Positions 6,601 to 12,531 of a stretch of 12,531 nucleotides of DNA are shown piece by piece. The DNA lies in NCBI GenBank assembly GCA_002336085.1, contig DDEH01000006.1:1-12531 (forward strand), in the 5' to 3' direction. The notes under the pieces were generated by a model, which was given only the letters and a program-made list of their open reading frames with translations, had not been told where the DNA came from and did not search any database. The stretch comes from Flavobacteriales bacterium UBA1959. GTDB taxonomy: Bacteria; Bacteroidota; Bacteroidia; Flavobacteriales_D; Sanyastnellaceae. Every line of letters starts with the position of its first letter. Position 1 is the first letter of the stretch. The translations under genes were made by a program, and so were the position numbers.

Positions 6601-8247
6601 GTGAAATTCCACGTTGCCTTTATTTTCCTTGTGCTCCCTTTAATTTGGTTTTTTGGCCTGGTTGCGTGCAGCGGTGAAGCGAATGAAGATGCGCGCGTTT
6701 TTCGCTACAATGAAAGCGCCAACCTTTCTTCGTTGGATCCGGCTTTCGCTCGAACCTTGGAGCCGATGTGGGTGGTAGATCAACTTTTTGATGGTCTGGT
6801 AGAGTTGGACAATAATCTGCGTGTTCAGCCTCTTTTGGCCCATCATTTTGAATTGGATTCATCGGGACTGGTGTGGACGTTTGTCCTCCGGCACGATGTT
6901 CGGTTTCACGCAGTATCCGAGGTTAAGGGACTGGAAACGGGTCGAAGGTGTGAGGCCGAGGATGTGGTCTACTCTTTGAATCGCTTGCGTGATCCAAAGT
7001 TGGCTTCGAGTGGCGCTTGGATTCTTGAAGCAGTTGATGAGAATGCCCTTGGAGGCGGTATTTTGGCCCTTGGTGCTGATACCGTTCAGATTACCTTGTC
7101 CTCGACGTTCCCGCCTTTTTTGGGCTTGATGAGTACAGCGTATGCCAATATCGTTCCTCAAGAGGCTGTGGAGCATTTTGGTGCGGATTTCCGGTCGCAT
7201 CCTGTAGGCACTGGGCCTTTTCAATTGGCTTGGTGGCTGGAAGATGTGGCTTGTGTATTGCATCGGAACCCATTGCATTGGGAACGAGATTCTGCTGGAG
7301 AGGCATTGCCGTATTTGGATGCGGTGCACATTAGTTTTGCGTCGGATATGGGCGCCGAATTCCAGGGGCTCAAGCAAGGAAGGTTTGATTTCATGAGCGG
7401 GCTTCATCCAGCATACATGAATGAGCTTTTGGATGATGAAGGTCAATTAAATGTGGGTTACTCATCGGAACTCCGCCTGGAAACAACGCCATTTCTCAAG
7501 ACGGATTATATCGGTTTTTTCACGGAAGAAGACCCTGAAGGGAATTGGCATCCAGGACAAGATGCTGCTGTGCGAAGAGCACTCTCAGCGGCCATCGATC
7601 GAGAGGCGATAGCGCGCAATCTACGCCGCGGTACTGTTATGCCAACGGCCTCGTTTGTTCCACCAATTTTGCTTGGGAATACGGAAGTGACGGAGCCTAA
7701 AGTTCAAAGAGACTGGGCGCGTGCCGTTCTTGATTCTGTGCGAAAACTCCATCCGGAGCCTTGGCTGCCATTGCGAATTTCAACCACTTCTGATTACACG
7801 GATTTGTGCGCTGCTTTGCAGTATCAATGGGGGCAGTTGGGACTGCAGATCGAAGTGGATGTGGTTTCAGCAGCAGCTCACAGAGACCGTGTAGCGACTG
7901 GAAAAGCGGCGTTGTTTCGAAAATCTTGGTTGGCCGATTATCCCGACGCGGAAAACTTTCTTTCGCTTTTTCACTCTGCTAATTTTGCGCCATCGGGACC
8001 CAATTACACGCATTTTTCTGACACTGAGTTTGATGCTATGTTTGCGTTAGCCATGGCCACTAGGGGTGCAGATAATCGTCAATTGTTGTACCGCAATATG
8101 AATGAGCGCCTAGCCTTTTCCATGCCTGTGATTCCGCTTTTTCATGACCAGGTGACACACTTTGTCCGCCAGGAGATTAAAGGATGGAAAGTGAGTTCAG
8201 TAAATCGGCTCGATTTAAGGGAGGTGCGCAAGCAAGTTCAGAAGTAG
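6601..8247 (+). CDS. ABC transporter substrate-binding lipoprotein, family 5 (peptide/nickel type)
   Basis: The 548-residue product has a lipoprotein signal: K2, a hydrophobic core, and lipobox LVAC with C23. The remainder reads as a family 5 extracellular solute-binding protein (DppA/OppA/NikA-like, SBP_bac_5): AEDVVYSLNRLRDP at about 119-132, HPVGTGPF at 200-207 followed by HRNPLHW, VRRALSAAIDREAI ending near 337, and WLADYPDAENFL at 443-454. The length is normal for the family. By homology it binds short peptides or a similar ligand at the membrane surface, but ligand specificity cannot be read from the sequence. Start choice: GTG 6601 gives a textbook lipoprotein signal of 23 residues; TTG 6571 is in frame and would add ten residues. 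Neither has a Shine-Dalgarno site. No DppB/DppC-like permease or DppD/F-like ATPase gene is nearby, so it is an orphan here. It is divergent from the TonB receptor gene. Confidence 0.9.
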   Translation: MKFHVAFIFLVLPLIWFFGLVACSGEANEDARVFRYNESANLSSLDPAFARTLEPMWVVDQLFDGLVELDNNLRVQPLLAHHFELDSSGLVWTFVLRHDVRFHAVSEVKGLETGRRCEAEDVVYSLNRLRDPKLASSGAWILEAVDENALGGGILALGADTVQITLSSTFPPFLGLMSTAYANIVPQEAVEHFGADFRSHPVGTGPFQLAWWLEDVACVLHRNPLHWERDSAGEALPYLDAVHISFASDMGAEFQGLKQGRFDFMSGLHPAYMNELLDDEGQLNVGYSSELRLETTPFLKTDYIGFFTEEDPEGNWHPGQDAAVRRALSAAIDREAIARNLRRGTVMPTASFVPPILLGNTEVTEPKVQRDWARAVLDSVRKLHPEPWLPLRISTTSDYTDLCAALQYQWGQLGLQIEVDVVSAAAHRDRVATGKAALFRKSWLADYPDAENFLSLFHSANFAPSGPNYTHFSDTEFDAMFALAMATRGADNRQLLYRNMNERLAFSMPVIPLFHDQVTHFVRQEIKGWKVSSVNRLDLREVRKQVQK

Positions 8248-8303
8248 GCTCCGTTCGGAAATTGAATTCAATGGTGAGTGCTTAACTTGGGAGGAGAGAA
8301 ATA
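8248..8303. other. Short spacer with two adjacent palindromes
   Basis: The gap between the lipoprotein stop and the amidohydrolase start holds TCCGTTCGGA (8250-8259) and the perfect 12-base palindrome ATTGAATTCAAT (8261-8272), one base apart. There is no T tract, so this is not a standard intrinsic terminator. It might be an operator or chance. Confidence 0.3.
8289..8296 (+). promoter_or_regulatory. Strong Shine-Dalgarno site for the ACMSD-like gene
   Basis: GGGAGGAG lies seven bases before the ATG at 8304 and fixes that start over the in-frame ATG at 8313. Most other genes in the window lack a comparable site. Confidence 0.7.
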
Positions 8304-9323
8304 ATGAAAACGATGCTGCGAATCGATTGCCATACCCATATCATGCCTCGAAATATGCCCCGTTGGACGGAGCGTTTTGGAGGAGGAGATTTTATTCATT
8401 TGGAAGATGGAGCAGATGAGCAAACAGCACAAATGTTTCAGGGAACCCGCTTTTTTCGGGAAGTGGAATCGAATTGTTGGGACCCTGAGTTGAGAAAGGC
8501 AGAATATGCTGAGCGGGAAACGCAAGTGCAAGTTGTATGTACGATTCCCGTGATGTTCAATTACAACGCCAATGTGGGTCATTCTCTTCAAATTGCCCAA
8601 TTTTTGAACGATCACATCGCCGAATTGGTGGCGTCCGATGGTCGTCATTATGTAGGACTTGGCAGTGTTCCAATGCAAGATGCAGAGGCGTCTATTCAAG
8701 AGCTGAAACGATGCAAGGAGATGGGGCTGAGAGGAGTGCAAATTGGATCCAATATCAACGGATTGAATCTCTCCGAAAAACAATTCTTTCCATTTTTCGA
8801 GGCGTGTGCGCAGTGGGATATGGCTGTGATGATTCATCCATGGGATATGATGGGCAAGGAACAAATGGAAAAGTATTGGTTGCCGTGGCTCGTGGGTATG
8901 CCAGCAGAAACTTCACGAGCGGCGAGTTCGATGATTTTTAGCGGAGTACTCGAAAAATTGCCTGCACTTCGTGTCATGTTTAGTCATGCTGGCGGATCAT
9001 TTTTGACCACTTTGGGTCGGTTTGAACACGGATTCAATTGTCGACCTGATTTGGTGGCGATTGACAATCCAATCAATCCCCGTGACTACTTAGGTAAGTT
9101 TTGGATAGACAGTATCACACACGATGCAGATTTACTTCGGTATGTTTTGGCGATTCAAGGTTCGGATAAGATTTGCATGGGTTCAGATTATCCTTTTCCT
9201 CTGGGAGATTTGGATTTAGGAGCGTACATGTTAGACATGGGACTCAGCGCAGTCGATTTGGAAAACATATTTTGCAATTCAGCATTGCAATGGCTGGGTT
9301 TGAGCCGCGACCAATTCGTGTAA
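8304..9323 (+). CDS. Amidohydrolase-family decarboxylase, ACMSD-like (2-amino-3-carboxymuconate-6-semialdehyde decarboxylase)
   Basis: The 339-residue cytoplasmic protein matches the aminocarboxymuconate-semialdehyde decarboxylase family (EC 4.1.1.45) over its full length as I recall it. The N-terminal metal motif is D8-C-H10-T-H12. FREVESNCWDPE (51-62) matches the ACMSD 'NCWDPE' region. Then come VQIGSNING, the metal histidine H178 in IHPWDMM, the diagnostic YWLPWLVGMPAET (191-203), catalytic-type H228 in SHAGG, substrate-arginine-type R239 in LGRFEHG, RPDL and D295 in MGSDYPFPLG. H178, H228, R239 and D295 agree with the order of active-site residues known for bacterial ACMSD. The enzyme decarboxylates ACMS in the kynurenine/3-hydroxyanthranilate branch of tryptophan breakdown, diverting it from quinolinate. 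A related substrate cannot be excluded. No other kynurenine gene is in the window. The start is set by a strong ribosome site. Confidence 0.92.
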   Translation: MKTMLRIDCHTHIMPRNMPRWTERFGGGDFIHLEDGADEQTAQMFQGTRFFREVESNCWDPELRKAEYAERETQVQVVCTIPVMFNYNANVGHSLQIAQFLNDHIAELVASDGRHYVGLGSVPMQDAEASIQELKRCKEMGLRGVQIGSNINGLNLSEKQFFPFFEACAQWDMAVMIHPWDMMGKEQMEKYWLPWLVGMPAETSRAASSMIFSGVLEKLPALRVMFSHAGGSFLTTLGRFEHGFNCRPDLVAIDNPINPRDYLGKFWIDSITHDADLLRYVLAIQGSDKICMGSDYPFPLGDLDLGAYMLDMGLSAVDLENIFCNSALQWLGLSRDQFV

Positions 9324-9332
9324 CACCAGAAT

Positions 9333-9363
9333 TTTGATGGTCTCAAGCTGGAGCAACCCTTTG
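9333..9363 (+). promoter_or_regulatory. Candidate promoter for the sigma factor module (weak)
   Basis: TTTG at 9333-9336 is followed after 19 bases by ACCCTTTG at 9356-9363. This matches the TTTG box, the spacing and the TTTG half of the TAnnTTTG box, but not its TA. Transcription would start near 9370, about 30 bases before the sigma factor ATG. Judged by eye only. Confidence 0.2.
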
Positions 9364-9400
9364 CATTCGCCCTGCGTTACTTTCCTGATTACCTCGATTT

Positions 9401-9955
9401 ATGAATGCAGCAGAAGTAGAACTGATTGATAGATGTAAAAATGGCGACGCTGCGGCCCATCGTCAGCTCTATCGCACATACAGTTCGCTCATGTTTGCCG
9501 TTGCCCTTAGGTATTCGAATGGCCAACATGACGCTGAGGACATCATTCAGGAGGCATGGATCAAAGTTTTTCGTTACATCAAATCTTTTAGCGAGAACAA
9601 TAGTTTCGAAGGGTGGTTGCGGCGCATTGTCGTGAATACGGCTATTACCCACTATCGGAGGCAAAAAAAGCACACTTATCACGTGGACATCGATGAGGTC
9701 CATGCAACCCCAAGGGACTTGGCCGCGTTCAAGGAAGAGGAGTTCACAAAAAAAGAAATTGAATTGGCCATAAATAATCTTCCGAGAGGATACGCAACTG
9801 TCTTTAAGATGTACGTCATCGACGGGTACAAACACAAAGAAATCGGTTCCATTTTGGGCATCGATGAGAATACCTCCAAAAGTCAACTGAGTCGCGCCCG
9901 AAAAGCGCTTCAGTCGGCATTGACTGAAATGGCCCGCAGAGCAAAATCAGAGTGA
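9401..9955 (+). CDS. ECF-type RNA polymerase sigma factor
   Basis: The 184-residue protein has the two-domain layout of sigma-70 family extracytoplasmic function factors. Region 2 covers about residues 24-90, with DAEDIIQEAWIKVFRYIKSF (44-63) for core binding and -10 recognition, then SFEGWLRRIVVNTAITHYRR. Region 4 covers about 119-172, with LPRGYATVFKMYVIDGYKHK and the helix-turn-helix EIGSILGIDENTSKSQLSRA. There is no region 1.1 or region 3. Length and motif spacing are normal. The start at ATG 9401 lacks a Shine-Dalgarno site, as is common in Bacteroidota. Its TGA at 9953-9955 overlaps the next gene's ATG by one base (TGATG), which indicates translational coupling. By family it would direct RNA polymerase to a small regulon, possibly including its own operon. 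The trigger signal is unknown. Confidence 0.95.
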   Translation: MNAAEVELIDRCKNGDAAAHRQLYRTYSSLMFAVALRYSNGQHDAEDIIQEAWIKVFRYIKSFSENNSFEGWLRRIVVNTAITHYRRQKKHTYHVDIDEVHATPRDLAAFKEEEFTKKEIELAINNLPRGYATVFKMYVIDGYKHKEIGSILGIDENTSKSQLSRARKALQSALTEMARRAKSE

Positions 9956-10512
9956 TGAATACCAACCAGTTTGATCAACACATTGAATCGATGTTTGCGA
10001 ATGAAACAGTACAACCGTCGAATGATGCGGAGGCTGCGTTATTTGACCGTTTGGCTGCCTTGGAATCTAGAAAACGCAAGTACCAATTGCTGGGGTCTCT
10101 GATTTTCGCGGGCACAATCCTTTGGCTAGGAGCGCACGTAATGGCGGATGAAGTTTCGGCTCCTTCTGAGACGGAGGCAGTAGTTTTAGAAACCAAGACA
10201 TCACCGTCAGAGAATACAGATGCACGTATTCCCGCTCCCGAGAAATCATCAGGAGCTATTGAGGGCACTCCGCTGAAAAGTGTGATATCGCCCGTGACCA
10301 TCGAGGGTGCAGTTGCTGTGCAAGAAACCCCGGTGATGAACGCTGAAATTATTGTTTTGGATAGTCATTTTTCGACTTCCACTGATGTGGTGTTGCTTCC
10401 AATTGAACCGGTGCCATCGCCGCCTGCCGCCGGTGTGAAAGTCGATAAGTCACTGCTGGAGTCGAGTCAGGAGACTTGGGTTCTTCCTGCAGTTGTGACC
10501 GTCAAAGACTAA
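9955..10512 (+). CDS. Single-pass membrane protein, putative anti-sigma factor
   Basis: I do not recognise a named domain in this 185-residue protein. Residues 1-43 are a short, mainly charged cytoplasmic segment (QFDQHIESMF near the N-terminus, DRLAALESRKRK just before the membrane). Residues about 44-62 form one hydrophobic helix (YQLLGSLIFAGTILWLGAHV). The remaining 120 or so residues are rich in Pro, Ser, Thr, Glu and Val and should lie in the periplasm. Many ECF sigma genes of Bacteroidota are followed by a protein of this shape, and the one-base overlap with the sigma gene supports a functional pairing. An anti-sigma role is therefore inferred from topology and position, not from a recognised anti-sigma fold or zinc motif. 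GTG 9952 is an in-frame alternative start three bases upstream. Confidence 0.8.
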   Translation: MNTNQFDQHIESMFANETVQPSNDAEAALFDRLAALESRKRKYQLLGSLIFAGTILWLGAHVMADEVSAPSETEAVVLETKTSPSENTDARIPAPEKSSGAIEGTPLKSVISPVTIEGAVAVQETPVMNAEIIVLDSHFSTSTDVVLLPIEPVPSPPAAGVKVDKSLLESSQETWVLPAVVTVKD

Positions 10513-10551
10513 TTTGCGCCGACAATGTGTCGGTTCACTGCCCTTTCTCGT

Positions 10552-11469
10552 ATGTCGCTGAAAATCTGTCTTCTTGCAACAGCAACAATAGTGGCTTCGG
10601 CATGCGTTGCCTTTGCCGAAGATGCGAGCGTATCATCGTTGGAGAAAGTCCCAAAGGATTCGATAACGGTGGATGGACGTTCAATTTTTGTGGATGCGCA
10701 AGTCCACTTCGATTCTCTCGCAACAGATCCGAAATTGCGGCGTAATCTCAATCCTTTCCGTTCACTGAGTGTTTTTTCGGGTTTTAATAACCCACGTATT
10801 GAACTGGGGCTAACCCCTTCAATTGGAATTGGAAAAGGTCCGCTTGCGGGACGGAGTTGGAGGCAATGGACTTGCCAGTCTGATGTGGCGCAAATGCTTT
10901 CTTTACAGGCGATTGCGGACACGTGGGAAGTCCGAGTCTTGAAGCAAATGGGGTGGGATGTATCATTGAGCGGACGAATTTCTCTGGCAGTATTGCATTT
11001 GGGCGACATGGATGTGGAACAAATTCCCGACTCTGTGATTGGCTTCATTTCAGCGGATCGGGAAGAAGCGTGGTCTGCCGTTGTGTACGAACGTTATTCC
11101 AATGGTATAGAAACGGACACGGTCCCCATGTTTACGCATCGCCAGTCAGCGTTTCAGTTGAGCTTAGCCTTAGGCCTGTGCTTTGAGCATCGCAATGGTT
11201 GGGAAGTGCAATTGCACGCAGGTTTGGTTGTTAATTCGCGAGACGTCCATCGTGTGCAAATGGTGGATCCGGAACTCGATGGAGATCCTTGGGGAATCTA
11301 TTCCCAAGAAGCTCGAACGATTTTGCCCGCAGCTAATGCGCGACTGGGGCATGTTTTGTGGCACGCAGGAAATTGGAAATGGACGGCATGGAGCCAATGT
11401 TCATTCCAGCCTAAATCCATTCAAAATGCATGGTTTGGACTGGGACTAACCGCAAGTCACCTGCGTTAA
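10552..11469 (+). CDS. Secreted or outer-membrane protein of unknown function, possible beta-barrel
   Basis: I do not recognise the family of this 305-residue protein. It starts with a clear Sec signal peptide (K4, hydrophobic 5-20, likely cleavage AFA|ED after residue 22). The mature part has several amphipathic stretches that could be barrel strands, for example SAFQLSLALGLCFEH, GWEVQLHAGLVV, ANARLGHVLWHAG and NWKWTAWSQCSF. The gene follows the putative anti-sigma gene by 39 bases on the same strand, so it may be the third gene of that operon. In Bacteroidota a sigma/anti-sigma pair is often followed by an outer-membrane or barrel protein, which fits. The C-terminus (GLGLTASHLR) lacks the usual final aromatic residue, a point against a classical outer-membrane porin. 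ATG 10552 is preferred for its compact signal peptide; ATG 10525 would add nine residues. Confidence 0.78.
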   Translation: MSLKICLLATATIVASACVAFAEDASVSSLEKVPKDSITVDGRSIFVDAQVHFDSLATDPKLRRNLNPFRSLSVFSGFNNPRIELGLTPSIGIGKGPLAGRSWRQWTCQSDVAQMLSLQAIADTWEVRVLKQMGWDVSLSGRISLAVLHLGDMDVEQIPDSVIGFISADREEAWSAVVYERYSNGIETDTVPMFTHRQSAFQLSLALGLCFEHRNGWEVQLHAGLVVNSRDVHRVQMVDPELDGDPWGIYSQEARTILPAANARLGHVLWHAGNWKWTAWSQCSFQPKSIQNAWFGLGLTASHLR

Positions 11470-11519
11470 ATGGTCATTGTACTTTCAATAGTTTTCAAAT
11501 TGCTTACCTTGTCAAGACC

Positions 11520-12531
11520 ATGAAAGCTCATTCACTAATTCTTTGCGGAAGCTTTGCTCTGTTTTTGGCGTTTGCGCCGACCATGGGCCATTCTCAAAGC
11601 GTCTTGAACGGTGGATTTGAGAATGTCACTGACTATCCATCACAGCCCGCTCAATTGCAGTTTTCGGCTCATTGGGTCAACACGGGAAGTGCATCGAATG
11701 CTCCGGATTTGTTTCACGTTTTAGGTTCTGCGGCGGGTGATTTACCTGAAACTCCGATTGCAATGGTGAATGCATTTGAAGGAATGGCCATTGCGGGCTT
11801 CTCTCCGTACAGCACATTAAATCAAGATAGAAGGCAATACATCAGTGGCCGCTTCAGCGACCCTCTTACGCCTGGGGTCCGTTACCAGATGACCATGCGG
11901 ATGACCAATGGCGAGGTGACCGCATTTTCTGATGCGGGTTTGGGAATCAGTGGCCTGGGCATGCGGTTTTCTGAAGACGCTTTGCAGCAAGTCAATGATT
12001 CTTTCATTGACTTGAATCCGCATTTTGTCTTTTCACCCGTTTTCTATAACCGCGAGTGGCAGCAAATTTCATTCAATTTTGTTGCGCAAGAATCATGGAC
12101 GCATTTCGCATGGGGTTTGTTTGGAAGTGAACCGGGCAGTGTTACAATGGAATACGGAGAAAATGCAACGAAAGTGTATTGCTTTGTGGATGGTTTTGCA
12201 TTGACACCTGCCTTGGTGGCTGGCTCAGATGACGGTGAGCCTACGCGTGGTCCTCAGGTGAAGCCACATGTGACCAATATTGATTTTGAGACAGATGCAG
12301 CTTGGTTTGTCCCTAGTGCTTTCACGCCAAATGGGGACGGCGATAATGACGTATTTAGGCCGGTAGTTGAGAACGTTTCGATTCGGTCCTTTCAGATTTA
12401 CTCCCGCTGGGGTGAAGTGATTTTTTCTGGCGCAGGAGAAGATTTTATTTGGAATGGAGAGAGCACGAGTGGTGCTCCCGTTGCTTCGGGTTCCTATGTC
12501 TGGAAGATGACCCTTGTTGATCAATTGGGCA
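11520..12531 (+). CDS. Type IX secretion cargo protein with gliding-motility-type (CHU_C) C-terminal domain, 3' end cut by window edge
   Basis: The reading frame is open from ATG 11520 to the window end (337 codons, no stop). A signal peptide covers about residues 1-25 (hydrophobic SLILCGSFALFLAFAP). Then comes SVLNGGFENV, the start of a jelly-roll-like region seen in many secreted Bacteroidota proteins. It contains RRQYISGRFSDPLTPGVRYQ (105-123 region) and GLGISGLGMRFSEDAL. At about 263-337 the start of the gliding-motility-associated C-terminal domain (TIGR04131, CHU_C) is clear: VPSAFTPNGDGDNDVFRPV, then FQIYSRWGEVIF, FIWNGES and GSYVWKMTLVDQLG. This domain sends proteins through the type IX system (type B signal) to the cell surface or medium. 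The gene begins 50 bases after the previous stop. TAGTTTTC at 11489-11496 is a weak -7-like motif, but no matching upstream box is seen. Confidence 0.9.
   Translation, partial: MKAHSLILCGSFALFLAFAPTMGHSQSVLNGGFENVTDYPSQPAQLQFSAHWVNTGSASNAPDLFHVLGSAAGDLPETPIAMVNAFEGMAIAGFSPYSTLNQDRRQYISGRFSDPLTPGVRYQMTMRMTNGEVTAFSDAGLGISGLGMRFSEDALQQVNDSFIDLNPHFVFSPVFYNREWQQISFNFVAQESWTHFAWGLFGSEPGSVTMEYGENATKVYCFVDGFALTPALVAGSDDGEPTRGPQVKPHVTNIDFETDAAWFVPSAFTPNGDGDNDVFRPVVENVSIRSFQIYSRWGEVIFSGAGEDFIWNGESTSGAPVASGSYVWKMTLVDQLG
12308..12531 (+). other. T9SS type B (CHU_C/TIGR04131) sorting domain, incomplete
   Basis: The translated segment has the signature AFTPNGDGDNDVF followed by IYSRWGEVIF and an aromatic W-x-G turn, in the order found in gliding-motility C-terminal domains. 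Only the last few residues of the roughly 85-residue domain are missing beyond the window. Its presence implies that the host has a type IX secretion system. Confidence 0.9.

Noticed and set aside
6859..7446. Minus-strand open frame of 195 codons opposite the binding lipoprotein gene
   Set aside because: The plus-strand frame has several family motifs across this stretch; the antisense frame has none.
8268..8864. Long minus-strand open frame of 198 codons opposite the ACMSD-like gene
   Set aside because: The plus-strand product is a clear full-length enzyme; the antisense translation shows no domain, signal peptide or plausible composition and is a shadow frame.
9389..9886. Minus-strand open frame of 165 codons opposite the sigma factor gene
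   Set aside because: Shadow of a well-supported sigma factor; no recognisable motif in the antisense product.
10779..10793. Hairpin GGGTT-TTAAT-AACCC
   Set aside because: It lies inside the coding region of the possible barrel protein, has only a five-base stem and is not followed by a T tract on either strand.
10806..10817. Hairpin GGGG-CTAA-CCCC close to the previous one
   Set aside because: Four-base stem within coding sequence and no T tract; likely chance.
10509..11048. Minus-strand open frame of 179 codons opposite the possible barrel gene
   Set aside because: The plus-strand frame has a signal peptide and fits the operon; the antisense product has no recognisable feature. This was the shadow case I weighed most, since the plus-strand protein is itself unknown.

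Overview
The window looks like a chromosomal segment from a member of the Bacteroidota, most likely a marine Flavobacteriales-type lineage. The evidence is a gliding-motility-type C-terminal sorting domain (type IX secretion) on the last gene, a SusC/CirA-like TonB receptor that begins with a carboxypeptidase-regulatory-like domain, an ECF sigma factor of Bacteroidota style, and few Shine-Dalgarno sites. Base composition looks near balanced by eye; it was not computed. Genus and species cannot be told from this sequence.

Layout from left to right. The window opens with the 5' end of a minus-strand NAD-dependent epimerase of the TIGR01777 type, cut by the window edge. Divergent from it is a large secreted choice-of-anchor B protein that carries a MopE-like metal-binding module and a dockerin-like EF-hand pair at its very C-terminus. 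This gene converges, with only four bases between stop codons, on a minus-strand pair: a TonB-dependent receptor followed four bases later by an ABC exporter half-transporter. Divergent from the receptor is a family 5 (peptide/nickel type) substrate-binding lipoprotein with no permease beside it, then an ACMSD-like amidohydrolase of the kynurenine branch.

The right third holds a compact plus-strand module: an ECF sigma factor, a one-base-overlapping single-pass membrane protein placed where an anti-sigma factor would be, and a secreted protein that may be an outer-membrane beta-barrel. Last is the 5' part of a type IX secretion cargo protein, whose sorting domain is cut by the window end.

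Most of the genes concern the cell envelope: surface or secreted proteins, outer-membrane uptake, export, a periplasmic or inner-membrane binding lipoprotein, and probable envelope-linked transcription control. The ACMSD homologue is the clear cytoplasmic metabolic enzyme. I saw no tRNA, rRNA, CRISPR array, insertion sequence or phage gene. Nothing is convincingly a new system. The best leads are the sigma/membrane protein/barrel triad, the C-terminal EF-hand module that stands where a sorting domain would be expected, and the receptor-exporter pair.
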